Below are positions 28,141-36,501 of a stretch of 64,000 bases of DNA, piece by piece. The position numbers were made by a program, and so were the translations under genes. The DNA is from Agarilytica rhodophyticola (lineage in GTDB: Bacteria > Pseudomonadota > Gammaproteobacteria > Pseudomonadales > Cellvibrionaceae). Within the stretch, counting starts at the first letter, position 1; every line of letters starts with the position of its first letter. The stretch is from the NCBI RefSeq assembly GCF_002157225.2, contig NZ_CP020038.1, forward strand, positions 3,254,501 to 3,318,500, in the 5' to 3' direction. The notes beneath the pieces were generated by a model that searched no databases, was not told the DNA's origin, and worked only from the letters and a program-made list of their open reading frames with translations.

Positions 28141-29408
28141 GCTATCATCTCCACTGCTTTTTGAAAGAAGTTTTCGTCGCCAAAGTTGCCCGATTTAAAA
28201 GCGAGAAATAATTTATCAGTGCCCAAGTGGTGCGTCCATGGAACGCCCGGGTCGATTTGCGGGCCAATGCTTAATTGTCTAATGGCTAAAGCTTTAGAAA
28301 CCGCGCCAGAAGTTTCTCCACCGGCAACGATTATTTTTTTTATTCCCGCTGCTACTAGGCGCTTACCTAATAGACCAAAAGTTTCTTCTAGCAATGTACT
28401 GACATGTTCTTTGCCGAGTGTTGATTGCATTCGTTCAATGATTTCTGGAGTTGCGGTGGAGGTAATAATGACCGTACTTTTTTCCAGTATCTTTAGTGCT
28501 TGTTGTGTCAGCTCTTCAATCGTTAATGATTGATTACTTAATGCTATGGGATCAATTGATATAACCGGGTAGTGCGCTGAGGCTGCTTTTACTTGTTGTT
28601 GCGTAGAGCTAGAGCAGCTGCCGACTAAAATAGCCACATGACCTTCGACACTATTTAAAATAACGTCGTCGCTATTATTTGATAATAAATTCTTTTGTCG
28701 ATAATTATTGGCTAATCCCATTGCCAGAGCAGAACCGCCGGTGACGAGTGGCAGATCACTGCAGGCTTTAGCAATATTAAGCAAATCGGTATCGGATATT
28801 GCGTCGGTAATAGCAAAGCGATAATTTTTTTCTTTTAAATGAGCAATATCCTGCGCTATAGCCTCTGAGCCTTCGATTACCCTATTTAACGGGATTAAGC
28901 CGGTTTTCGCTTTGTCTGATATTTGCTGATCGAGTAGACGCACAAGGTTTGAATCTGACATAGGGGTAATAGGGTGATGACGCATACTGGATTCTGCTAA
29001 TAACTGCTGTTTAACAAACAAGTGCCCCTGATACACCGTTCTGTGATTGGTGGGAAATGAGGGACAAACAACAGTAAAATCGCTGTCTAAATATTCCAGT
29101 AGTGCTTCTGCTACAGGACCGATGTTACCTTGTGAATCAGAATCAAATGTCGAACAATATTTGAAGTAAAACTGTTGTGTTCCTAGCGTATGTAGCCAGT
29201 CAATGGCTTCTAACGAAGCCTCTACAGCTAATTTGGGGTCTATAGAGCGTGTCTTTAGTGCAACAACAACCGCATCAGCTGTCGCCATGAGCGCAGTGGT
29301 CGGCACTCCCAAAGTTTGCACAACACGCATTCCCTGGCGTTTTAAACTCAACGCAATATCTGTTGCGCCGGTGATATCGTCGGCGATACAACCGAGAAGT
29401 AAGGACAT
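28137..29408 (-). CDS. otnK: OtnK-like four-carbon acid sugar kinase (DUF1537)
   Basis: A 423-residue kinase of the former DUF1537 family (OtnK/DtnK). The N-terminal domain starts with LLGCIADDITGATDIALSL, the conserved substrate-binding stretch, with QFYFKYCSTFDSDSQGNIGP near 100. The C-terminal nucleotide-binding domain contains LVTGGSALAMGLA, IVAGGETSGAVSKAL and PGVPW. The enzyme phosphorylates a 3-oxo-tetronate (or tetronate) at O4 with ATP. It is the first gene of the minus-strand catabolic cluster, directly coupled to the decarboxylase. A palindromic operator lies 70 to 85 bases upstream of the start, and the GntR regulator is divergent. Confidence 0.9.
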   Translation of the reverse strand: MSLLLGCIADDITGATDIALSLKRQGMRVVQTLGVPTTALMATADAVVVALKTRSIDPKLAVEASLEAIDWLHTLGTQQFYFKYCSTFDSDSQGNIGPVAEALLEYLDSDFTVVCPSFPTNHRTVYQGHLFVKQQLLAESSMRHHPITPMSDSNLVRLLDQQISDKAKTGLIPLNRVIEGSEAIAQDIAHLKEKNYRFAITDAISDTDLLNIAKACSDLPLVTGGSALAMGLANNYRQKNLLSNNSDDVILNSVEGHVAILVGSCSSSTQQQVKAASAHYPVISIDPIALSNQSLTIEELTQQALKILEKSTVIITSTATPEIIERMQSTLGKEHVSTLLEETFGLLGKRLVAAGIKKIIVAGGETSGAVSKALAIRQLSIGPQIDPGVPWTHHLGTDKLFLAFKSGNFGDENFFQKAVEMIA

Positions 29409-29477
29409 GGTTTAATCCCCCTTTGGATCAGATATTAGCGGTAAGTCGATTCCATTAAGTATAATTTAAATTACGCA

Positions 29478-29493
29478 TTAATGTATACATTAA
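29478..29493. promoter_or_regulatory. 16-base perfect palindrome, putative GntR operator
   Basis: The palindrome TTAATGTATACATTAA shares its arms with the palindrome at 25849 and has the inner GTATAC seen in UxuR/ExuR-type sites of FadR-subfamily regulators. It lies upstream of the OtnK-like gene and is the best candidate for the binding site of the divergent regulator. Confidence 0.62.
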
Positions 29494-29623
29494 ATTATTT
29501 GTAAAATTTTTGTTGAGCAGCCACTCTAAGTGCCACTAAGTTAAGTTGCTGTGTAAAAAAGTGCTCTAGAGGTCATACCAATCAGTGGCTGGGTAAGTTA
29601 AATCATTGTTTTGGTGTATATAA

Positions 29624-29782
29624 ATGTATACAGCTGAGGATTTCATCGATACTCTAGCGCATTGTTATTTTGTATTTATCATGGGCTTGGCGACAGTTTT
29701 TATGCATGCGTTATTCACTAAGCCAGTCGATGGATCGAAGGCTACGGCTGGCAGTTGTGATTACTGTGGTTGTAATAGATAA
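29624..29782 (+). CDS. Possible 52-residue Cys-rich small protein
   Basis: A short open frame starting inside the second operator-like site and ending 42 bases before the GntR gene. The peptide has a hydrophobic middle (about residues 14-32) and a C-terminus with three closely spaced cysteines (SCDYCGCNR). The ribosome binding site is weak. It could be a leader peptide, a small membrane protein with a metal site, or chance. I recognise no family. Confidence 0.25.
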   Translation: MYTAEDFIDTLAHCYFVFIMGLATVFMHALFTKPVDGSKATAGSCDYCGCNR

Positions 29783-29824
29783 GCAGTTGAGAATAAAGAT
29801 CTTGCCCTAGAAGGCTTTGAAACA

Positions 29825-30514
29825 ATGAAAGAGATAAGTAAGCAGCAAGAGGGAGGTAATATTTCCCGTGTGGACTGGGTGTACGATGAGGTGAAAAGCC
29901 GCATCCTTAACAACGTTTTTCCTCCAGGGTTTCAGGCGCTAGAGCCTGAGGTGGCGAAATTGCTGGGAGTGAGTCGTACACCAGTGAGAGAAGCCCTCAT
30001 ACGTTTGGAAAAAGAAGGTTTAATTGAGCTTGTGCCCAGGAGGGGGATGAGGGTTGTGCCTCTAGTGCCTGATGATATGCGAGAAATTTATCAACTGCTC
30101 ACCTGCTTAGAGGCTATGGCTGCCGAGTTGGCGGCGAAAAAGGAACTTAAGCCAAAGGATCTTAAGCCAATGGAAGACGCTGTGTTGGCCATGGAACACG
30201 CTTTGCTGGAAGATGATTTAGACGCGTGGGCGAAAGCCGATGAGAATTTTCATCGCTCTTTGTTAGAAATGTGTGGTAATCGACGCTTAACGACAATTGC
30301 GCTTAATGTCTGGGATCAGGTGCATCGCGCACGTTTGATTACATTGAGACTTAGGCCGAAACCCACACAATCAAGCAAAGAGCACCAAATGGTATTGGAA
30401 GCGATTCGCAAAGGGGATGCCGAGTTAGCACGGGATACTCACTATCAACACCGCATACGCTCACAAATAACACTAATGGAAATTTTAGAAAAATATAAAC
30501 TGCCGCAGTTATAG
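29825..30514 (+). CDS. GntR-family regulator, FadR subfamily
   Basis: A 229-residue transcription regulator. The N-terminal winged helix (about 15-80; PEVAKLLGVSRTPVREALIRLEKEGLIELVPRRG has the GntR recognition pattern) is followed by an all-helical FadR C-terminal domain (about 90-220) with the Asp and His residues typical of metal-dependent acid-sugar binding (DENFHRSL, and HYQHR near the end). Such proteins repress uptake and catabolic genes until a sugar acid binds. It is divergent from the otnK-like operon, and two palindromes with TTAATG arms in the cluster are its probable operators. Confidence 0.9.
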   Translation: MKEISKQQEGGNISRVDWVYDEVKSRILNNVFPPGFQALEPEVAKLLGVSRTPVREALIRLEKEGLIELVPRRGMRVVPLVPDDMREIYQLLTCLEAMAAELAAKKELKPKDLKPMEDAVLAMEHALLEDDLDAWAKADENFHRSLLEMCGNRRLTTIALNVWDQVHRARLITLRLRPKPTQSSKEHQMVLEAIRKGDAELARDTHYQHRIRSQITLMEILEKYKLPQL

Positions 30515-30695
30515 ATGTTGTTTATCTTTAAACAGTCTATTTATTGACATCAACTACATTTCTTCGCTTATATATTTTTATTTTTTGTATGAAAATATAC
30601 ATTTTAAGGTTTTGATAATTAATGAAATTTAATTTAGTTTTTTAACCTGATTTTTCAAGTAATAACATCCTTGTTTTTCATCTGTAAATAAATCC

Positions 30696-31814
30696 CTAGA
30701 AAATATAATTGATGCCAAAGCGCAACAGCGTACTGCTAGTATCCGCGCGATTGAAATCATTGTCCTGTTGTGTAAGGTCTATTTTTAAAGCCACGCTGGT
30801 GTCCACATCGTATCTTAGGCCTGCGGTAATTGTTGTAGTATCGATACCGCGTCCGGTCAATGCCCCTATTGTTATTGTTCTCAGAGGTTCTGGTAACGTA
30901 GAGGCTTCGGTAATAAATTTCGGATCACCATCGTGTTTGATATAGGTAAGGTGAGGCGTGAATGAGCCGATACGAAGTCCGCCTGTAATATAATAGGAAT
31001 CCTGTTCTGGTAGAAATGAATCGTCTACGCCTCTTCTGGTGAATTCACCAGAGACAAACCAGCTATTCTTATCTACTTCAATACTCACCTCAGCGAATTG
31101 CCCGCTATCATCTCTAAGTCGCAGTGTTTCAGTAAAATCTCCAAAGCCTGCTTGTGTTAAGCCTGTAAATAGAGGGTCAAAAACAGGGGCATCTATGGAT
31201 AGTGTCGCTCTTGAAAGCGCTATCCTTGCGCTGAACCAATCTCTTTGTAGGACGGCTGACCCCCCTATGATATTGCGTATATCTTGCGGGGAATCTAAGC
31301 CTCCAAGCACAACATTACCTTTAAATGACCCAGTAAAGAGCTGAAGGTTGTATTCCCAGTCTCCGCTATAACCGTTGTGATCAACTCTAATTCCTTCAAT
31401 AGTATTAAATGAAACGTCATACACCGGCTCGGGGGGACGAATCCAGTGATACGAGTAACCCACCTCTAGGGTAGAGGAATATTTAAATAATGGAACACGT
31501 ATTCGGCCAAGACTGACACTCGTACTATCATTAAATTCGTGAGTAATATAAGCCCATTCGAATTCAGCCTCGTAACTATTCTCACCACGTGCGACAATTT
31601 GTGCTGTAGCAGTATAGGAATCATTAACATCACCACTTACCTGTACAGCAAACAAACTGTCTTGGTCAAATGATAAGTCGTCGTCGTAATCAAATAAAAC
31701 ATCTTCATTACTTGTAAGACCGCCAATCATATTGGCAAACCCGTTGATCCTAATTTCAGCATGGGCACAAATAGATGTGGTTAATATTGTTGAAAATAAA
31801 AATATCTTTTTCAT
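30696..31814 (-). CDS. Outer-membrane beta-barrel (porin-like) protein
   Basis: A 372-residue porin-like protein. It has a cleaved signal peptide (about 1-19, ending AHA), alternating amphipathic beta strands throughout and a C-terminal phenylalanine (FGINYIF), the outer-membrane targeting signal. Motifs such as EFEWAYITHEFNDSTSVSLGRIRVPLFKYSS resemble trimeric or phosphate-type porins in marine gammaproteobacteria. It begins 17 bases after the PstS-like gene, so the two are co-transcribed; the pairing suggests uptake of a small anion or an unidentified oxyanion. Confidence 0.75.
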   Translation of the reverse strand: MKKIFLFSTILTTSICAHAEIRINGFANMIGGLTSNEDVLFDYDDDLSFDQDSLFAVQVSGDVNDSYTATAQIVARGENSYEAEFEWAYITHEFNDSTSVSLGRIRVPLFKYSSTLEVGYSYHWIRPPEPVYDVSFNTIEGIRVDHNGYSGDWEYNLQLFTGSFKGNVVLGGLDSPQDIRNIIGGSAVLQRDWFSARIALSRATLSIDAPVFDPLFTGLTQAGFGDFTETLRLRDDSGQFAEVSIEVDKNSWFVSGEFTRRGVDDSFLPEQDSYYITGGLRIGSFTPHLTYIKHDGDPKFITEASTLPEPLRTITIGALTGRGIDTTTITAGLRYDVDTSVALKIDLTQQDNDFNRADTSSTLLRFGINYIF

Positions 31815-31831
31815 AGTATTCTTCCCCCAAT

Positions 31832-32260
31832 TTATTTAAGTTTGATAGCTTTAACAGATGCACTGACTGAGCTTTCATCGACATAACCAACAGCGTTGGC
31901 ATTCTCAGCAATAAGAGCAATAACAGCGGCATCATTTTCTACCTCTTTAGGAGGAATTCCCTTCCCGGTGAAAACCAATTTAGACCAATAGGCCGATACT
32001 TGATTGGAGCTACGGCCAAGGACGGTTGAGTCGAAAGATTCCCTGGCTGCACTGCCTTCTACTTGATTAATTGGTATAGCTTCTTTACCGTTGGAAAACT
32101 TTTTGGCTTTTCCTAAAAATATTCGTTTTACTTCTTTGGCGTCGAGTGTTGAATCATTTGATGGGTGAATGACAAGAACCACATCGGCTAAGCATGGTAT
32201 AGAAATAACGCCGTATGCAAATAAAATTGTGAGTTTTTTTGAGATGTTTTTAACGAGCAT
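31832..32260 (-). CDS. Short PstS-like periplasmic binding protein
   Basis: A 142-residue protein like the small members of the phosphate ABC substrate-binding (PBP-like) family. A signal peptide (about 1-25, ending near CLA) is followed by DVVLVIHPSNDSTLDAKEVKRIFLGKAKKFSNG and SAYWSKLVFTGKGIPP, both typical. Length is about half that of true PstS, so only one lobe may be present. No pst permease or ATPase genes accompany it. It lies between a chemoreceptor and a porin, so it may carry ligand to the chemoreceptor rather than feed a transporter. A redox or sensing role has also been proposed for such short proteins. Confidence 0.78.
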   Translation of the reverse strand: MLVKNISKKLTILFAYGVISIPCLADVVLVIHPSNDSTLDAKEVKRIFLGKAKKFSNGKEAIPINQVEGSAARESFDSTVLGRSSNQVSAYWSKLVFTGKGIPPKEVENDAAVIALIAENANAVGYVDESSVSASVKAIKLK

Positions 32261-32406
32261 ATTTACATCCTTTAAAATGGTTTTGGATGAATAATGTTTT
32301 TATGAAAAATAATGACCTGCAATTTTTATTGAAATTAATTTTTTCTCATGATTTTTGTAATTTCTATTTTTAAAATTGAGTGGCCTGTTAATGTGGGGTA
32401 GAGCTT

Positions 32407-34008
32407 CTACACATTAAATTGATTAGTAATTTTGCCAAGTTGTTGTGCCTGAGTTGTAAGCGCTTGACTTGAATGTGCTAGAGATTCTGTTTGTTGGTCT
32501 GTTTGTTTTGCTATCGAATCGACAAGTTCGGTATGTTGAAGAATTTTTTGAGCTAAGTCTTTTTGACTTTCGACAGCGTTAAATACCTGAGCGCTAACGT
32601 CTTGAATGTTAGCCATGGAGTTGGCAATCGATAAAAATTGCTCACTCGCCTGTCTCGCCTCGGTGACACAGTCTAGAGCCTGTTGAGTGCCTGTTTGCAT
32701 AGAGCTTACAGCTTTAGTGGAGTTTTGCTGCAGTTGGGCGATAAGTGTATTGATTTCTTCTGTGCTATTTTGAGTCTTTGATGCCAGTGAACGCACCTCA
32801 TCAGCTACTACCGCGAAACCTCGCCCTTGTTCACCAGCACGAGCGGCTTCTATTGCTGCATTTAATGCAAGCAAATTAGTTTGCTCAGCAATGCCTCTAA
32901 TAACATCTAATATCATTCCTACGGCACCAGTGTCAGCTTCTAATTGCGATACTGCATTCGAGGCTGACTCCATATCACTGGCAAGCTTTTCAATGTTTTC
33001 TGCCGTCCTATTTACAATATCTTTTCCTTCCGATACTTTTTCATTTGCAAGTATGGCTTCATTGGTAGCGGCTTCAGTATTTTTCGATGCTATACCAATG
33101 TTATCATTGACTTCATAAGCTGCCTGTGATGATCCATTGCTTGCGCTACGTTGCTCACCCATATGCTGATGAAGTTGAGTGACAATATTGTTAAGCTCGG
33201 TGGCGATGTCACTAAGGGGGTCAGCTGTCTTGATTACTTCGCCAATAATGGTATGTAATTTTTCTAAGAAGCTGTTAAAAGCATTAATTAATTTTCCAAT
33301 TTCATCATCGCTTTCTTGGGGGATACGTTTGCGCAAATCCCCTGAACCTTGAGACATCTCCTGCAATGATTCTGTAACAAAGTTAAGTTGATACCTGATA
33401 CTCTTAGCTATTGGAAAAGATACTAAAGATAATAGAACTATTGTCGCGACACCAATGCCAATACCTAATTGTAATGCTGTACGAGAGCTTTCATCGGCCT
33501 TTAGTATGATCGCTTTAAGCTCATTTTCTTGAGTGTTTTTAAGGTTTGCAAGAGTGTCACTTATTTTTTTGTAACGCTCTTCTTTTTGACTAACCTTGGT
33601 TCCGATATTTTTAAAATCAGCAGTACCCTCAACCATCGATTGAGAGATCTCCTTAGCCAAAGAGTAATAGCTATTAAAAAGGTCAGTAATGGATTCTGTG
33701 TCTATTCCTCTCGATAGATTACGAATATTGCTTATGGATTCTGTTAATTCTACTTTAGTTTTTTCAGCAATATCGATTTGCTCAGCGTCGCCAGTAATAA
33801 CAGCCTGTTCTAACTGGTCTTGGATACGGCGCAATAAGTTCTTCGCCGATTGTGTTTCTATAACGAGGGGAAATTGTACATTGCTCAGTTGGTTTAGGTT
33901 CTCTTTATTTACATTTTTTGTATATACATTTGCGAAAATATAAATGACAAACCCTAGTGCTGCGACAGCAATAATTAGTAGTATCTTTTGATAAATGTTC
34001 AATCTCAA
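32407..34008 (-). CDS. Methyl-accepting chemotaxis protein
   Basis: A 533-residue transmembrane chemoreceptor. It has a first membrane helix (about 8-28), a periplasmic four-helix-type sensor (about 30-180), a second helix (about 180-202), a HAMP linker (about 203-255; [20 protein letters not shown]) and a long cytoplasmic coiled coil. The hairpin tip carries the conserved [19 protein letters not shown] signature bound by CheA/CheW. It signals to the flagellar or pilus motor. No periplasmic PAS or Cache domain was recognised. The following PstS-like gene (146 bases away, same strand) is a candidate ligand carrier. Confidence 0.93.
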   Translation of the reverse strand: MRLNIYQKILLIIAVAALGFVIYIFANVYTKNVNKENLNQLSNVQFPLVIETQSAKNLLRRIQDQLEQAVITGDAEQIDIAEKTKVELTESISNIRNLSRGIDTESITDLFNSYYSLAKEISQSMVEGTADFKNIGTKVSQKEERYKKISDTLANLKNTQENELKAIILKADESSRTALQLGIGIGVATIVLLSLVSFPIAKSIRYQLNFVTESLQEMSQGSGDLRKRIPQESDDEIGKLINAFNSFLEKLHTIIGEVIKTADPLSDIATELNNIVTQLHQHMGEQRSASNGSSQAAYEVNDNIGIASKNTEAATNEAILANEKVSEGKDIVNRTAENIEKLASDMESASNAVSQLEADTGAVGMILDVIRGIAEQTNLLALNAAIEAARAGEQGRGFAVVADEVRSLASKTQNSTEEINTLIAQLQQNSTKAVSSMQTGTQQALDCVTEARQASEQFLSIANSMANIQDVSAQVFNAVESQKDLAQKILQHTELVDSIAKQTDQQTESLAHSSQALTTQAQQLGKITNQFNV

Positions 34009-34546
34009 GGAACTTACCCTAAACGAATCATCGTTATTTATAATAATGATTAGCGCTATTCTGAATCAGAAATAACTATTTTTACGTCTATAGGTATAGT
34101 TCAGGTTTTGTGGAAACGCTAATTTTTGTTTCTTTTTATGCCAGACACACACATGATAACGTCTTCAATTGATTTAGATCTATTAAAGTAGATTTTGCTG
34201 ACATCCCTAGATTTCCTAATGACAGCCATCTTAGTGACTGTCATCTTAGCTTGTTACTGTCATCTTAGCTTTTTAGTGAATGTCATACTCAACAGGAACC
34301 CGGTGACTGTCATATTTAAGTCAATATCATAAGTTCGCTTTGTGCAAAATTAAAGAAATAAGAACATTCGAGCTTTATTCGAGTTAAGAGGGTTTTTTGG
34401 GAAGTGGCGTTGCGATTTAAGAAAAAGATTGTTTTCTTTGATATTGGCTTTTTGTATAAGAATGTTTTTTTATATTTAAAAAAGTATATTTCAATTAGAC
34501 TCGTGAGAAGCTGTTGCTAATATAAAGCTGGCAGATTATTTATATC
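34009..34546. other. Non-coding region with short repeats near transposase
   Basis: A 538-base gap between the end of the Y1 transposase gene and the start of the chemoreceptor gene (both minus strand). Its centre holds repeated TGACTGTCAT elements; the rest is AT-rich and I see nothing else. The promoter of the chemoreceptor should lie in 34009-34120. Confidence 0.6.
34219..34318. repeat. TGACTGTCAT repeat cluster, REP-like
   Basis: A 16-base unit, ACTGTCATCTTAGCTT, occurs perfectly at 34237 and 34256, with a related copy before (near 34222). TGACTGTCAT recurs at 34304, and TGACTGTC is seen at 35609 on the other side of the transposase gene. ATGACAG (34219-34225) pairs with CTGTCAT (34238-34244), so the block can form a hairpin. 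Short palindromic repeats beside a Y1 transposase gene are typical of REP elements or IS200-like termini. Confidence 0.55.
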
Positions 34547-35521
34547 TTATTGCAATAGCCATATACATTTACTTATGCCAACAGCCCTCCCTAAACCTAA
34601 TTTGATTTTTGCTAACTTAAAGCTTTTATAAGAACCGATAAAGTTATTGAAGTGGAACTCTAATTGTGTGGTTAAGAGAAACCATTTATTAATATCTATA
34701 TTGAATTTTATTAAAAGTGAAGGCGATATTTTTTTCTTTATGTCATTTTGGATATTTTTTTCAGTCCAGTTAATTAAATCAAGGTAATCAACAAGCTGAA
34801 AAGGCATAGCGTTAGATCTATCTTTTTCTAAAACGGTAGAGAAGTGCATTAAAGTATTGGGCTGTTCATTTAACTGATATCTTTTGTGGCAATTATATCG
34901 TTGTCTTATAGAAGTGAACTTCGAGCTTTTGACCTCTTTCTCTATACCCGCTCTTACAGGATTAAGATCTACATATACCATGCATGCGAGTAATGCCTTT
35001 TCATCTAACAATGCTTGAGACTTAAATCGACCTTCCCAAAACTTTCCAGTGCATCCATCCTCCCGATTAGCTTTTCTAGCTATTGGTTCGTTTAATGCTC
35101 TCATAAACCAGCTTATATTGCGTAATTGAGTTCTCCAGCGTTCTAGTTTGATTTTTAGTTGATCTTTTTCTAAGGGAAGTAACTCTTTTCCATTAGCGAA
35201 TTTTTGGCTTAGCTCACAGCCTTTATAAAGCTTATGCCAGCGCAGGCAAACTTCTTTGTCACTCCAATTTTTACTTTCGGTGGCGTTAATATGCAGAACC
35301 AAATGCGTATGGTTACTCATAACAGCATATGCACATATATCTATAGCAAAAACTCTAGACAAGAAAAAAATACGATTCTCAATCCATTTTCTTCGATGTT
35401 CGTAGCTTTTCTTTGTAAAAATATCAAAACCACATAGGTAAGCACGACGCACGCAGCGGGATACACAGTGGTAATATGGAGTAACATCTGGCGATATGAG
35501 CCGTTTTCTGGGCGTTGGCAT
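34547..35521 (-). CDS. Y1 (IS200-like/RAYT) transposase
   Basis: A 324-residue HUH-type single-strand transposase. The N-terminus (TPYYHCVSRCVRRAYLCG) is that of chromosomal REP-associated or IS200-like Y1 transposases. SNHTHLVLHI gives the His-x-His metal site, and CMVYVDLNPVRAG supplies the probable catalytic tyrosine and Asn. Family members cut and join single-stranded hairpin ends. I chose the ATG at 35521, with GAGG six bases upstream and the usual MP-x-PRKR start; an ATG 19 codons earlier is also in frame. Short repeats flank the gene. No partner orfB is present, and the C-terminal about 100 residues are poorly conserved. Confidence 0.88.
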   Translation of the reverse strand: MPTPRKRLISPDVTPYYHCVSRCVRRAYLCGFDIFTKKSYEHRRKWIENRIFFLSRVFAIDICAYAVMSNHTHLVLHINATESKNWSDKEVCLRWHKLYKGCELSQKFANGKELLPLEKDQLKIKLERWRTQLRNISWFMRALNEPIARKANREDGCTGKFWEGRFKSQALLDEKALLACMVYVDLNPVRAGIEKEVKSSKFTSIRQRYNCHKRYQLNEQPNTLMHFSTVLEKDRSNAMPFQLVDYLDLINWTEKNIQNDIKKKISPSLLIKFNIDINKWFLLTTQLEFHFNNFIGSYKSFKLAKIKLGLGRAVGISKCIWLLQ

Positions 35522-35691
35522 AGGTACCTCATCCTTAAGTTTAACTGTGATTTTATACAGTTTTTTGTTTCTGGTCAATTGTTATGATATGGGACGCAAA
35601 TAATTATATGACTGTCTTAATTATTGTTTTTGTTGGTGTCTCTAGTTAAATTTTGATTTCTATCGAATCTATTATTGGAGTGTAGATATAA

Positions 35692-36498
35692 ATGCCAAAA
35701 GAGTTGGAAAGTATTACAAGCGAAGTTTGGGGGGAGTCATCGTTAAGAGGACATCCTTATGTAGCTGATAAGTGCCTGTTAGCGGGCTATGATGTTTACG
35801 GTGATCTATTGGGTAAGGTTCGTTGGATTGAATATTTATATCTTCTTTTCAAGCATGCGGCACCCTCAGAAGAAGAAGCTGATATGTTGAATCACTTGGC
35901 GGTTGCTATTGCCTGCTCCGGGCAGAGAGATCATGGTGTGCAAGCAGCTATGAGCGCGGCTGCAGCTGGTTCAACATTAGCATCTACGTTAATTGCTTCG
36001 CTTTCGGTGGGAGCTGGTCAATTAGGAGGAGCTCATGAGGTGAGTCATGTTTTGACGGATTGGAAAGCCTGTCAGCTAGATAAGCAGAAGTGGCTGTCTC
36101 GTATTGAATGCTTTGCTGAGGATCGAAACGTTGAACCTGTATGGCCGCAATTGGAACATCCTCCGGGTTTTAACCCCTTGGCAACGGTATGTTCAACGCC
36201 AATCATCCAGACTTTAGAGCAGTTATCAGTTATTTCCTTTGCCACCCACACTCAATGGTTGATGGAGAATAGACTGTCCTTAGAAGAAAAGGCGGGCATG
36301 CCATTAGCGATGACAGGTCTTGCTGGTGCTGCTTTTTATGATCTGGGTTTCGACCCTCAACAAGGGGAAATGTTGTATTTGTTGCTCCGATTACCTGGTG
36401 CTGCGGCGCTTGCCCTTGAACAACATGAACGTGGATGGAGGGATTATATTTTTCATAGAGATGGGCTCGATATCACTAATGACCCGGGAGAAGAGTAA
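35692..36498 (+). CDS. Citrate-synthase-fold protein 1, degenerate
   Basis: A 268-residue protein of the citrate synthase/citryl-CoA lyase superfamily. The stretch RDHGVQAAMSAAAAGSTLAS...GAGQLGGAHE (about 85-120) matches the conserved core around the first catalytic histidine, which is kept (GGAHE). Positions of the second histidine (GFGHP-like, here GFNPLATV) and the catalytic aspartate (NVD-like, here TGLAGA) appear changed. Length is near citryl-CoA lyases and much shorter than citrate synthase. A second superfamily member begins three bases after its stop, so both are co-transcribed and could form a heteromer. The function is unknown; ordinary citrate synthesis is unlikely. Confidence 0.7.
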   Translation: MPKELESITSEVWGESSLRGHPYVADKCLLAGYDVYGDLLGKVRWIEYLYLLFKHAAPSEEEADMLNHLAVAIACSGQRDHGVQAAMSAAAAGSTLASTLIASLSVGAGQLGGAHEVSHVLTDWKACQLDKQKWLSRIECFAEDRNVEPVWPQLEHPPGFNPLATVCSTPIIQTLEQLSVISFATHTQWLMENRLSLEEKAGMPLAMTGLAGAAFYDLGFDPQQGEMLYLLLRLPGAAALALEQHERGWRDYIFHRDGLDITNDPGEE

Positions 36499-36501
36499 GT
36501 T

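Larger units (their letters stand above)
29409..29824. other. Divergent control region between otnK-like gene and GntR gene
   Basis: A 416-base divergent gap. It holds a palindrome at 29478, a second partial match (ATGTATACA at 29624-29632) and a possible 52-codon reading frame. Otherwise it is AT-rich and carries, by position, the promoters of both the catabolic operon and the regulator. Confidence 0.6.

Noticed and set aside
34219-34318. CRISPR array
   Set aside because: Only two perfect copies with very short spacing and no cas genes; hairpin-forming units beside a Y1 transposase fit REP-type repeats.
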